Assembly: GCA_019192445.1 (NCBI GenBank)
Contig: JAHCMK010000002.1
Span: forward strand, 558,001 to 622,000
Reading direction: 5' to 3'
Source: Oceanococcus sp. HetDA_MAG_MS8
Lineage (GTDB): Bacteria; Pseudomonadota; Gammaproteobacteria; Nevskiales; Oceanococcaceae
DNA length: 64,000 nt
Shown here: positions 1 through 13,100 of the stretch, one piece after another
How the letters are laid out: each line of letters opens with the position of its first letter
Numbering within the stretch: position 1 is the first letter of the stretch
Position numbers and translations under genes: made by a program
The notes under the pieces: generated by a model
What the model was told of the DNA's origin: nothing
Seen by the model: the letters and a program-made list of their open reading frames with translations, nothing else
The model's database searches: none

Positions 1-638
1 CCTTGCTGGATGAAGGCCATCAAATTGTGATGACTTGTGACCGCTATCCACGCGAGCTTGAAGGGCTGGACGAGCGCCTCAAGAATCGCTTCGCGGGCGG
101 CATGAGCGTGTTCATTGAGCCGCCTGAGCTAGAAACACGCGCCGCCATTTTGCTGACCAAGGCCGAAGAAGAGGGCTTGGAACTGAGCGAAGATGTGGCG
201 TTCTTCGTGGCCGAGAAAATTCGCTCCAATGTTCGCGAGCTGGAAGGCGCGTTGCGGATGTTGAACGCTCAATATCGCCTCGTGGGCGGGCCGATTACCG
301 TTGACTTTGCTCGTGCAGCCCTACGCCACATGCTCATGAGCCACGAACGTATGGTGACCATCGAGTCCATACAACGTCGTGTTGCGGACTTCTATCAGAT
401 ACGCAAAGAAGATTTGAGTTCGAAAAAGCGAACCAAAACGCTCACCCTTCCTCGACATGTCGCGATGTACCTCTGCAAGGAACTAACCTCGCATAGTTAT
501 CCGGAAATTGCCGCCGCTTTTGACAAGCGTGACCACACCACCATCCTGCATGGCTGTCGGAAAATCGCCAAGTTGCGTCGTTCAGACTCAGCTGTAGATA
601 GTGACCTCACAGCCTTGGAAAGAGCTCTGAGTCCATGA
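1..638 (+). CDS. dnaA: Chromosomal replication initiator DnaA (3' part)
   Basis: DnaA is the AAA+ initiator that binds DnaA boxes and melts oriC. Only the C-terminal 212 or so codons lie in the window, so the gene is cut by the left edge rather than truncated. The visible part starts in the AAA+ core (DRYPREL, then the sensor region RLKNRFAGG, IEPPELETR and SNVRELEGAL). It ends with the domain IV helix-turn-helix signature DHTTILHGCRKI, about 25 residues before the stop. It is followed by dnaN in the usual order. Identification rests on the signature motifs and on synteny. Confidence 0.97.
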   Translation, partial: LLDEGHQIVMTCDRYPRELEGLDERLKNRFAGGMSVFIEPPELETRAAILLTKAEEEGLELSEDVAFFVAEKIRSNVRELEGALRMLNAQYRLVGGPITVDFARAALRHMLMSHERMVTIESIQRRVADFYQIRKEDLSSKKRTKTLTLPRHVAMYLCKELTSHSYPEIAAAFDKRDHTTILHGCRKIAKLRRSDSAVDSDLTALERALSP

Positions 639-861
639 GCGCACAGCATGTATACGGACTGTGGATAAGTTGTTGGCGGAAAATTTGTCCACCATTGTCC
701 CCGTGTTATCCACAGGCTATGGGGGGATATCTCCGGCAGCCGCTTCATGGCATAGTGGGCACGCAAGTTACTGGCAATGAACGTGCTTTCGCGTTTTTCC
801 ACAGAGTCCACAACCCCTACAACAGCCATTACAACCAGAAAAGAAAACCCAGGACCGCATC
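639..861. promoter_or_regulatory. dnaA-dnaN intergenic region with DnaA boxes
   Basis: Two exact 9-mer DnaA boxes are visible: TGTGGATAA at 660-668 (minus orientation) and TTATCCACA at 706-714 (plus). Weaker variants are TTTTCCACA at 795-803 and TTGTCCACC at 685-693. The arrangement suggests DnaA-controlled expression of dnaN, or an outlying part of the origin. In many gammaproteobacteria the main oriC lies on the other side of dnaA, outside this window. A short open frame spanning the region shows no recognisable protein and is ignored. Confidence 0.75.
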
Positions 862-1968
862 ATGAAATTTAGCTGCGAACGCGATGACCTGATCGCGCCA
901 TTACAAACAATTAACGCAGTCATTGAACGACGTCAGACTATGGCGGTGCTGTCGAATGTCTTAGCGCAGAGCAATGGGGACCAACTCACACTCACGGGGA
1001 CCGATTTAGAGCTAGAAGTCGTCACGCAGATTCCCATCAGTGGAGAAGCAGATGGCACGATCACAATCCCAGCTCGTAAATTTGGTGACATCTGCCGTAG
1101 CTTGCCGGAAGGCGCGCGCATTGACTGCAGTTTGGATGGGCAACGATTGCTCATCAAAAGCGGGAAAAGCCGGTTTGTATTGAGCTGCTTATCTGCAGAT
1201 GATTTTCCCCATACAGATGCGCTTGAGAACGCTACGCAAATTGAACTGCCAGCACCAAAACTTAAGCAAGCCTTGGCACGGACTCACTTTGCAATGGCTG
1301 TCGCTGATGTTCGGTTTTATTTAAACGGCATGTTGTGGGAAGTAGGTCCGGACGGCATTCGCTGCGTAGCAACCGACGCTCATCGACTGTCGTCACATAC
1401 GCTTGAGATGGAGCTTCCCAACGTCAGTGCTACCCAGCAGCTCATCATTCCTCGTAAAGCCATCCAGGAGTTGATGCGGTTGTTACAAGAAGCTGGTGAT
1501 GCAGATATCAGTTTGGCCTTTAATGAGCGCAGCCTCCAAGCGCATATTGGCGCCACACGCTTTACGACAAAGCTGCTCGAAGGCCGTTACCCGGATTATG
1601 AAAGGGTCATACCGGGTGCGTGTGATCATTGGATCACCGGCGACTCCCAAGGCTTCAAGACATCGCTGCAACGTGTGTCCATTTTGTCCAATGAAAAATA
1701 TCGAGGCGTGCGACTGAAGCTCAACAAGGACCTCATGACCATTCAAAGTCATAACCCCGAGCACGAGGAAGCTGAAGAAGAGTTGTCTATCGACTACGTG
1801 GGAGAAGACATGGCTATTGGTTTCAACGTGTCTTACCTACTCGATGCTTTGGGCGCCGTGGACAACGAACATTTCAGCTTGGGACTCAGCGGGCCTGACG
1901 CAAGTGGTGTCATTAAGGTGCCTGGTCAAGAAGAGTCGGTGTTCGTCATCATGCCCATGCGGCTCTAA
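862..1968 (+). CDS. dnaN: DNA polymerase III sliding clamp (beta subunit)
   Basis: DnaN forms the ring-shaped dimer that tethers DNA polymerase III to the template. The 368-residue product matches the usual 366-370 length. It opens with MKFSCERDDLIAPL and ends in the typical clamp tail VFVIMPMRL. The ATG at 862 is preceded by AGGA at 851-854. It follows dnaA and precedes recF on the same strand. The DnaA boxes upstream suggest initiator-linked expression. No frameshift or unusual residue is apparent. Confidence 0.98.
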   Translation: MKFSCERDDLIAPLQTINAVIERRQTMAVLSNVLAQSNGDQLTLTGTDLELEVVTQIPISGEADGTITIPARKFGDICRSLPEGARIDCSLDGQRLLIKSGKSRFVLSCLSADDFPHTDALENATQIELPAPKLKQALARTHFAMAVADVRFYLNGMLWEVGPDGIRCVATDAHRLSSHTLEMELPNVSATQQLIIPRKAIQELMRLLQEAGDADISLAFNERSLQAHIGATRFTTKLLEGRYPDYERVIPGACDHWITGDSQGFKTSLQRVSILSNEKYRGVRLKLNKDLMTIQSHNPEHEEAEEELSIDYVGEDMAIGFNVSYLLDALGAVDNEHFSLGLSGPDASGVIKVPGQEESVFVIMPMRL

Positions 1969-2133
1969 GTAGTCGCTGCTTAGACACCAGTCATTACATA
2001 CCTAGCTCAATTCAAACACGGCCCTGTGCGGCGCCTCATGGCGATGGTTGGCGTTGCACAGTGTTGCCAATTTCACCGACTCAATGAGCGAACAACGGTC
2101 TTTATGTGCTGGTTGCTTGCGTAGCATCAGACG

Positions 2134-5683
<3,550 letters not shown>

Positions 5684-5697
5684 ACTTCTAGCGTAAA

Positions 5698-5761
5698 ATC
5701 AAGTAGATACATTGGAGTATTATTAGAGACGATAGTGATCGTCCTGCTCTAACTACTTGAT
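5698..5761. repeat. Nested inverted repeats downstream of gyrB
   Basis: An outer pair ATCAAGTAG (5698-5706) and CTACTTGAT (5753-5761) encloses TTAGA/TCTAA arms and an inner perfect hairpin GACGAT-AGTG-ATCGTC (5728-5743). Together they can fold into one long imperfect hairpin. No T-tract follows on the plus strand, so it is not a textbook gyrB terminator. It may be a processing or Rho-related 3' end, which is inference. Confidence 0.6.
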
Positions 5762-5766
5762 ATTTA

Positions 5767-5919
5767 TAAAAAAGTCCCCGGCGGACAAAGCCGCCGGGGC
5801 AGAGGTCACCGGCTTGGGGGTACCGGGTAAGACCCATCCAGGGAGGGAGATGGGTCAGCAACGAGCGCCGTTGCAGCACTCGACTCTATGACAGGGGCTT
5901 TCCGGCCTTAGTTCCCTAC
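5767..5919 (-). ncRNA. Candidate small RNA downstream of polA
   Basis: Reading the minus strand from about 5919, the sequence begins GTAGGGAACTAAGG, passes hairpins GCAACG/CGTTGC and GACCCATC/GATGGGTC, and ends at the strong terminator at 5768-5799. In enterics Spot 42, and in Pseudomonas ErsA, lie just downstream of polA; Spot 42 starts with a similar GUAGGGUACAGAGG. Position and architecture agree, but no clear promoter was found and the body is not alignable by eye. It could equally be a long polA 3' UTR. Confidence 0.3.
5768..5799 (-). terminator. Intrinsic terminator downstream of polA
   Basis: The arms CCCCGGCGG (5776-5784) and CCGCCGGGG (5791-5799) form a perfect 9-bp stem with a 6-base loop. 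Six A residues at 5768-5773 give a U-tract when read on the minus strand. It terminates transcription from polA or from a small RNA in between. Confidence 0.85.
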
Positions 5920-6035
5920 TCCCCGCAAAAAAAACCAAGAGTCTTTAACAGCTTTATGTTGAGCAGGATGACGCAGCCTGTGGGCAGCCTGCATTCCAAG
6001 ACGCGCCGCTCTTCTGGCGCTCAGTCTGCCCTGCC

Positions 6036-8738
6036 TTAGCCGTGCGCCTGGGCCCAACTACGCCCATATCCCCATTCCACTTCCAGGGGTACGCGCAGCT
6101 CGGCGGCGCTTTCCATCTCTTGTTGCAGGATCTGCGCCCAATGCTCTTCATGGCCCTGGCGGACCTCAAAGACCAATTCATCGTGTACTTGCAGCAGCAT
6201 CACGATATCGCTTTCATCATGCAGCTGCCGATCAATGCTAATCATGGCGCGTTTGATGATGTCGGCTGCGGTTCCTTGTAGCGGAGCATTGATGGCTACG
6301 CGTTCGGCCCCCTGACGACGGGCGGCATTCCGGGCTCGAATCTCCGGAAGGATTAACCGACGCCCGTATAAAGTGCGTACTTCGCCATCTTTCTTGGCTT
6401 GTTCGCGAACCCGGTCCATATAGTCTTTGACACCAGGGAAGGCTCCAAAGAACCGGCGCATAATTTGGTCGGCTTCGCTGCGGTCCACGCCTAAGTTGCG
6501 TGCCAACCCGAACGCTGAAATACCGTAAATCAGCCCAAAGTTGATGGCCTTGGCTGCGCGGCGCTGGTCGCTGCTGACTTGGTCTTCTTCTAAGTCCCAG
6601 ACCTGCGCAGCCGTGCGCCTGTGAATATCCACTTGATCGGCAAAGGCGGCGCAGAGCAGCGGATCTTCAGAGAAGTGGGCCATGAGCCGCAGTTCGATCT
6701 GAGAATAATCCAGGGCCAATAAAGACCAGCCCTCACGCGCTACAAAACACTCGCGAATGCGTAGCCCTTCGGGCCGACGGATGGGAATGTTCTGCAAATT
6801 TGGATCGGCGCAGGACAGGCGCCCCGTGCTGGCAACGGCCTGTTGAAAGCGGCAATGCACACGCTGTGTTGTGGGGTTTACCGCTTTGGCCAAAGCACGG
6901 GTGTAGGTGCTGCGCAGCTTAGACAACATGCGCCAACGCAGAATTCTGCGTGGCAATTCATGCTCGGCGGCAAGCTCTTCGAGTACATCCTCTGCGGTAC
7001 TTGGTGCGCCCTTGGGCGTTTTACGCAGCACTGGAAGCCCGAGCTTGTCGAACAGAATCTGGCCGAGCTGAGCCGGACTGCCCAGATTAAAGCTTCCTTC
7101 GGCAATTTCATGGCAGCGCTTTTCTTCAGTTTCAATCTCGGCGCTGAAGTCGGCGTCTGCGGCGCCTAGGGCTTCCAAATCTAAGGCGATACCCCGACCC
7201 TCCATGGCCGCCAAAATTGGCGCCAGAGGCTTCTCTATATCGTTGTAGATGGAGGCCAGCTGCGGGTCCTGTTCAATCGCTTGGCTCAAACGCTGATGCA
7301 GGGCCCAGGTGACGGCTGCATCCTCGGCGGCGTATTCCGTCGCGGCATCCAGTGGCACATCCCGGAAGTTAAGTTGTTTGCGGCCCTTGCCGGCGACATC
7401 TTCGTAATGGATGGTGTCGTGCCCCAGCCAGCGCTGCGCCAAGCTATCCATGTCATGACGCTCATGCGCCTCGAAGACATAAGACAGAAGCTGGGTATCT
7501 TCCCAGGGACGTGCCAAGCTCAGGTCATGGCGCTGCAAAATGGGCGCATCAAATTTGCCGTTTTGCAGCACATGCGCGGGACCATCATCTCCGAGTAGCG
7601 TGGCCAAAGCATCGCGAACGGCGTCTAAACCCAGCTGCGCCTGCTCGGTGTTGTGTCCTACGGGAACATACCAGGCCTTGTCTGCGCTGGCCGCAAAGGA
7701 TAGCCCCACCAAATCGGCTTGCAGGGGATCCAGACTGGAGGTTTCGGTATCCACCGCGAGCAGCGTTGCTTGGCGCAGCTCTGCGCACATCTGCTCCAGA
7801 TCGTCTGGGCTTTGCACACATATGCTGGTGATATTCAGACCCTCAGTGGAGGGCTCTATTGCTGCTGCAGAAGCAGCATCTGAAGGGGGTGCAGGCTTGG
7901 CCTGGGGAGCCGACCCCTCCAACCAGCTGTTGAAGCCCCAGCGTGTGGCAAAGTTGGTTAAAGCTTGCTCGTCGCAGGACCGGCGGGGCAGGTCCTCCCA
8001 GCTTTGGCTGAGCTCTAAATCGGATTTGAGGGTGGTGAGGCTCAGCGCCAATTCCACTTGTTCCAAGTTTGCGCGTAGGGTCTCGCCGGCCTTGCCTTTG
8101 ACCGAGTCGGCTTGCGCTAACAACTCCTGTAGCCCACCAAATTGCATGAGCCACTTGGCTGCCGTTTTGGGGCCCACACCCTTGAGGCCAGGCACGTTAT
8201 CGCTGCTGTCACCCACCAAAGCTAACCATTGGTCCACCAGTTTGGGCGGTACACCAAACTTCTCTTCGACTTCCGCCGGGCCTAGCGTTTTATTCTTGAA
8301 CACATCCCACAGCACCACCCGCTCATCCACCAGCTGCGCCAGGTCTTTGTCCGAACTCACGATTCTGACGGGGTCGGCGGTTTGCCGAGCCAGACTGGCA
8401 ATGACGTCGTCGGCTTCCACGTCATTCATCTGCACCATAGGCAGGCCAAAAACGCCCACCAATTCCACAATAGGATCAAATTGAGAGCGCAAATCAGGTG
8501 GAACGGGTGGCCGCTGCGCTTTGTACTCGGCATACAGCTCGTGTCTGAAGGTGCTGCCTGGAGCATCGAATACAACAACAATGGGCTCGTCGCCGAAGTT
8601 ACGCAGCAACTTCCGCAGCATGTTGCCGAAGCCAAACACGGCTTGGCTGGGTTCGCCTTGCGGGTTGGTGAGCTCAGGTAATGCGTGGAAGGCTCTATAT
8701 AACCAGCCGGAGCCATCAATGATGATGCGGGTGCTCAT
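6036..8738 (-). CDS. polA: DNA polymerase I
   Basis: PolA fills gaps and removes RNA primers. The 900-residue protein has all three domains. The N-terminal 5'-3' exonuclease shows DGSGWLYRAFHA and the acidic EADDVIASLA. A 3'-5' exonuclease domain retains the DTE motif (VDTETSSLD, around residue 330), so proofreading is probably intact. The polymerase domain has motif A LDYSQIELRLMAHF and motif C VHDE near residue 852. It lies downstream of lysA with an ATGA overlap at 8735-8738, indicating translational coupling. Confidence 0.98.
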   Translation of the reverse strand: MSTRIIIDGSGWLYRAFHALPELTNPQGEPSQAVFGFGNMLRKLLRNFGDEPIVVVFDAPGSTFRHELYAEYKAQRPPVPPDLRSQFDPIVELVGVFGLPMVQMNDVEADDVIASLARQTADPVRIVSSDKDLAQLVDERVVLWDVFKNKTLGPAEVEEKFGVPPKLVDQWLALVGDSSDNVPGLKGVGPKTAAKWLMQFGGLQELLAQADSVKGKAGETLRANLEQVELALSLTTLKSDLELSQSWEDLPRRSCDEQALTNFATRWGFNSWLEGSAPQAKPAPPSDAASAAAIEPSTEGLNITSICVQSPDDLEQMCAELRQATLLAVDTETSSLDPLQADLVGLSFAASADKAWYVPVGHNTEQAQLGLDAVRDALATLLGDDGPAHVLQNGKFDAPILQRHDLSLARPWEDTQLLSYVFEAHERHDMDSLAQRWLGHDTIHYEDVAGKGRKQLNFRDVPLDAATEYAAEDAAVTWALHQRLSQAIEQDPQLASIYNDIEKPLAPILAAMEGRGIALDLEALGAADADFSAEIETEEKRCHEIAEGSFNLGSPAQLGQILFDKLGLPVLRKTPKGAPSTAEDVLEELAAEHELPRRILRWRMLSKLRSTYTRALAKAVNPTTQRVHCRFQQAVASTGRLSCADPNLQNIPIRRPEGLRIRECFVAREGWSLLALDYSQIELRLMAHFSEDPLLCAAFADQVDIHRRTAAQVWDLEEDQVSSDQRRAAKAINFGLIYGISAFGLARNLGVDRSEADQIMRRFFGAFPGVKDYMDRVREQAKKDGEVRTLYGRRLILPEIRARNAARRQGAERVAINAPLQGTAADIIKRAMISIDRQLHDESDIVMLLQVHDELVFEVRQGHEEHWAQILQQEMESAAELRVPLEVEWGYGRSWAQAHG

Positions 8739-9982
8739 ACAGGTAACCGCCGCTCCAGTTGGAAGATAGACTCCACCGTTTCTGCGGCTCGTGCTAAATG
8801 CAGCTGCGTGCCATCCACCAATACCTCAGCCACATGTGGACGGGTGTTGTAATGCGAGTTCATCGCCGCTGCATAAGCCCCAGCGGAACGCACCGCTAAT
8901 AAATCTCCTTCGGCCAGGGACAATTCCCGCTCTTTGCCCAGCCAATCACCGGTTTCGCACACAGGGCCTACGACATCCCACACTTGAGCGGCCTCCTCAC
9001 GCGGGCGCACTGGCAAAATGTCATGCCAGGCCTGATACAACGTGGGGCGCATCAGCTCCGTCATTGCGGCATCCACCACGGCGAAATTCTTATGCGCTGT
9101 GGGTTTGAGGTACTCCACTCGCGTGAGCAACATACCGGCATGCCCAGCAATGGCCCGGCCTGGTTCGATATACACCGCCAAATTACGACCTTGCAAACGT
9201 TGGCGCAGCACATCACCCCAAGCCGCAGGATCAGGCGGAGTTTCGTCGCGATAGCGAATCCCCAGGCCGCCGCCTAAATCCAAGTGTTCCAAGCGAATAC
9301 CCTGCTCCTCCAGGGCATCAACCAACTGCAGTAGCCGGTCTAGCGCTTCGGTATATGGCGCTAAATCGGTGAGTTGAGAACCAATATGGCAATCCAAACC
9401 AACCACGCGTAAGGCCGGGTGTGCCTGGGCTTTTTGGTAGGTGGCAAGCGCCGCATCCATACTGATGCCGAACTTATTCTCCTTGAGCCCGGTGGCAATG
9501 TAAGGATGCGTTTTGGCGTCGACATCTGGGTTCACGCGCAGGGCAATAGGCGCTACGCAATCGAGTTTGCTGGCAATCGATGCAATGCGGTCTAGCTCGG
9601 CTGTGGACTCCACATTCAAGGCATGGACGCCGTAGCGAAGGGCGGCTTCAATTTCTGCCGCACTTTTCCCGACGCCGGAAAACACGACTCGGTCGCCGGG
9701 AATATCCAGGGCTTGCAGACGCGCTAATTCGCCCCCGGAGACGATGTCAAAACTAGAGCCCAGCCGCGCTAAAACGTCGAGTACGGCCAGGTTTGAATTG
9801 GCTTTGACGGCATAGCAAACCCGATGCTCAAGGCCTGCCAGCGCCTGATCGAAGGCTTTGTAATGCCGTTCCAATGTAGCCCGAGCGTAGACAAAGCAGG
9901 GCGTTCCAAACTGCTTGGCGATGTCTTCAAAAGACACCTCTTCGGCATGTAATACACCGTTGCGGTAGGAGAAGTGATCCAT
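8735..9982 (-). CDS. lysA: Diaminopimelate decarboxylase
   Basis: LysA performs the last step of lysine synthesis, meso-diaminopimelate to lysine, using PLP. The 415-residue protein has the PLP lysine in CYAVKANSN (Lys60), the Gly-rich phosphate-binding segment LDLGGGLGIRY and the CETGDWLG segment that contributes to the partner active site. It sits just downstream of a small LptM-like lipoprotein gene, the same order as lppL-lysA in Pseudomonas, and overlaps polA by 4 bases. Confidence 0.97.
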   Translation of the reverse strand: MDHFSYRNGVLHAEEVSFEDIAKQFGTPCFVYARATLERHYKAFDQALAGLEHRVCYAVKANSNLAVLDVLARLGSSFDIVSGGELARLQALDIPGDRVVFSGVGKSAAEIEAALRYGVHALNVESTAELDRIASIASKLDCVAPIALRVNPDVDAKTHPYIATGLKENKFGISMDAALATYQKAQAHPALRVVGLDCHIGSQLTDLAPYTEALDRLLQLVDALEEQGIRLEHLDLGGGLGIRYRDETPPDPAAWGDVLRQRLQGRNLAVYIEPGRAIAGHAGMLLTRVEYLKPTAHKNFAVVDAAMTELMRPTLYQAWHDILPVRPREEAAQVWDVVGPVCETGDWLGKERELSLAEGDLLAVRSAGAYAAAMNSHYNTRPHVAEVLVDGTQLHLARAAETVESIFQLERRLPV

Positions 9983-9984
9983 GG

Positions 9985-10164
9985 TTAGTCGCTTTTTGCA
10001 GGTTGGGGCGCCGGGGACGCCGTTGGGGTGGGTTGGAGACTAGGACTGGGCTCAGGCGCCATGTAGAGATCTCCGCTTTGGCCGCAGCCCACTAAGCTTG
10101 CACAGAAAAGTGTGGCTAGCAGCACGCACGCGGGTTTAGCGCTCGATGGTGTAAACCAGGTCAC
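9985..10164 (-). CDS. lptM: Small lipoprotein, LptM/LppL family
   Basis: The product is a short lipoprotein with lipobox LVGC followed by GQSGDLYMAPEPSP, matching the LptM pattern C-G-x-x-G-x-L-Y-x-P and a Pro-rich tail. LptM assists LptD maturation in E. coli. I chose the GTG at 10164 (59 residues, 26 before the lipidated Cys). The open frame reaches 10263, but upstream residues are unlike a signal peptide and lie within the tamB frame. It overlaps the tamB 3' end by 29 bases and ends 2 bases before lysA. Confidence 0.8.
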   Translation of the reverse strand: MTWFTPSSAKPACVLLATLFCASLVGCGQSGDLYMAPEPSPSLQPTPTASPAPQPAKSD

Positions 10165-13100
10165 CGCCCGATTCCACCCCGGATTCGGTCTGTAATGTCC
10201 ACTTCGAGGATATTTCATAGCGCGCACGAAAGCTGTAGATGGGTTCGAAGAGCCCGATGCCATAACTGACGTACAGCCGGGGATTCAGATATTTTCCCAG
10301 AACCAGCGCCGCTTGGCTGGTGTCTTCACCGGGGCGAGTTCCAATACTAAGCTCGTCCAGACCCAACTTGCCCTTGAAGCGCTTGCTCAGAAGGTCTGAT
10401 CCCTTCAGCCCCAGCGCCAAAGCGGCATTTTGCATACTGCTTTCTTCGGCCTGGTTCAGGTTCTGACTGCCTCGGCCCAGCACCAACCATGAAAGCTGCT
10501 CGGTTTGGTTCATCCCAGGCTCAGACCAGAGGCTGATTTCTGGTTTGCGCACTGCGCCTCGAGCTTGGATACCAACGCGAATATCACTCCGAGGTTGGCG
10601 AAAGGCACGCAGGTCAATTCCGGGTTCATCCAAGCCGCCACCTGAAAATATCAGCCGGCCACGCTGAATGGTGAGGTCCTGTCCATAGGCCTTGTAGCTG
10701 CCATCAATCAGTTCCAAGGTGCCATTGGCAGTGGGTTCGCGCTGGGGCTCTTGGCGAATTCGCAAATCTCCGCGGAGGTTGGTTTTGAGCCCAAAACCTT
10801 CAAAGCGTGCATTGGAATCGACCAATAGTCGTATGTCTGCTGCGAGCTCTATACCGCTGCGCCGGGTTGTCAGCTCCTCGCCCACGATGACTTCATCGCG
10901 TGAAGGAGCCACGAAGGAGGGGCCAGCCGTGGGCAACGACGCCGGATGGATATTGGCCTTGGGAATACGCAGTTGCCCACTGAGATTGAGCAGCTCTTCT
11001 TGCCAGTCCAGCTCTAACTCAGGACTAATCTCGACCTGACCTAGGTCTGTGCGTAAAACTTCAAAATTTTGTCCGCGTATGCGCAGACTGGCGCTTTGCT
11101 GCAGCGGCTGCACACTGCCAGTGAGCGCCATTTTCCCCCGTCCGCTACCAATCTGCCCCTGTAGCCTGAGCTGATCTTGGTTGCCATCTAAGCGAAGCTC
11201 TAGGGGATCCAGCGTGATTCCGGGTGTAATCAATTGGGCTGAGGCCTGTTGTAACTGCAGCTGACCTTCGTAAGTCGGTGAGGACAATTGCCCTTGGGCT
11301 TGTATGTCTACGGCGAGCTGACCTTGTAGCTGCTGCACCTCGGGTAGTAATCCACGCAGACGTCCTAAGTCGCTCAACTGAAGTTTGAGTTGCGCCGTTT
11401 CGATGTCGTTGCCGTTGTTCACAATGGCCTGGGCGCTGATTCCGCCATCAGCAGATGCCAAAGGCCACTCCCAGCGCATGCGGGCTTGTTGCGGCGACCA
11501 ACTTAAGCTGCCTTCGCCCGGTGCCCAGCGTAGGCCTGGAATGTTGGTGTCGGGTACTTCGCCGAGTAGTACCGGGCCCGTGGTCCAGTTCAGCTGCGCG
11601 CTCGAAGATCCATCTGCCGCTTGGGTTGCCTTGGCCTCAACACTCAAACGGCCATCAACCAGGCTAGGTGCTTGCCCGGCCCACTGCGCTAATCGCTGTA
11701 AGGAATAATCGCCCAGACTGAGCTCCAGGTTTCGCACTTGGCCTTGCTGCTTTGCCCCCAGACAGAGTTTGCTCTCGGCGCTGCGCAAACACCCACCTGC
11801 AACTCGCCAAGCGGCGCCTTGCTCGGTCCAGCGCAAGGGTGTGTCTAGGCGCCACTGCTCCCACGGCCGCAGTTGAATATCCAGGCGATCCAAACTGGCC
11901 TGGCGTTGCCCAGGTGTTGCCAAGCGCGCTTGGGCCTGACCGCGGATATCTGCACCTAAAGCCTGCAACTGCCATTGGCTTTGCAGCCGCTCCAATGATC
12001 CGCGCAGGGTTAACTCAAGCTGGTCCAAGGTTTGGCCGGCCAATTCCCCTTGCTGCAGGCGTACAACAGCCTGATTGGCAATGGAGGTGTCCAGCGACAA
12101 TCTGCCCGCAATGTCTCCAGATGCTAAGCGCAGATCTGGGCCCTCCCAGTCCTGCAGATGCCCATGAATAACTGCCCAGGGCTTGCGCATATCGCCTTGA
12201 ACCTGCGCCCGCAGCTCTAGCGGGGTGCGCCAGCCTGGGAGTATCTGTAATTCGGCCGGTATGTGTGCTTCGATGTGCAGCGCCGAACGCTGGCTGAGTT
12301 GGCCCTTGGCGCTCACCTGGGCTGTTGCGACGCTCAGCGAAGCCCGCTCAGGCAGATCAACTCCGCCATTCCAGACCAATAGCGGCAGGGTTACAGCAAT
12401 GGGATGATTCTGCCACTGCGTGTTCAGCTCCCATTGGTCCAAGCGGGCTGTGGCGTCGCTCCCATCCCAAGCTAGTCCACCGGCAAACACCAGCGGGTGC
12501 TCGGCCTGGGCGAGCCATGGCTGCACATTCAGCCCTGCTGAGCGTATTTGGCCCTGAACCTGGATGTGGGGAGCCAAGTTCAGCTGCAGTTCGCTGGTCA
12601 AAGGTTGACCAATAGCTTGTTTGCCCTGTGCGTCCAATACATCTACGCGAAGCTCAGCCGTGCCCTGGGTAGGCTCTGGCCACTCGCTGCGGAGCAAGGC
12701 TTGTAACGGGGGTTGGCCGCTGAGATGAATCAGCGCCGCATCCATGGCCAATTGATCAGCCTGCATCTCAATGCGAGCGCGCAGTCTTTGCAACAGCGGC
12801 TGGAAGATTTGCTGATCGTGATTCCACAGTCGGATCTGGCCCAGATCCATAGAGGCGATGACCAGTGATGGCAGCTCTGGCCACTGCAAAGTGGCGGGTT
12901 CTTCTTGCTCATCCTGCACAGGCTGCTCCTGCGCGCTGGGCAGGGTCAGGTCCAGCTCACGCAGGCGAATCCCTCTCAGCTGCCAATGGCTCCCAAACTG
13001 ATCTAACAACGACCAATCCATCTCGATGGATCGGGCCTGTATTCGGAGCTCGCCAAACTGCAAATCTAAGCCGTAGATTCGCGGCCCTACCAATAAAGAC

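Larger units (their letters stand above)
5684..6035. other. Structured gyrB-polA intergenic region
   Basis: This 352-base gap between convergent gyrB and polA holds no convincing open frame. It contains nested inverted repeats (5698-5761), an intrinsic terminator reading minus (5768-5799), an 8-bp hairpin GACCCATC/GATGGGTC (5831-5838 with 5849-5856), a further GCAACG/CGTTGC hairpin on the minus strand, and an A-tract around 5926-5934. The density of hairpins suggests a structured transcript rather than a simple spacer. Confidence 0.7.

Noticed and set aside
635-865. Short frame in the dnaA-dnaN gap
   Set aside because: It covers the DnaA boxes, has no family match and overlaps the dnaN start.
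7540-8484. Plus-strand open frame of 314 codons within polA
   Set aside because: The opposite strand encodes highly conserved DNA polymerase I throughout. The Ser-rich product has no domain.
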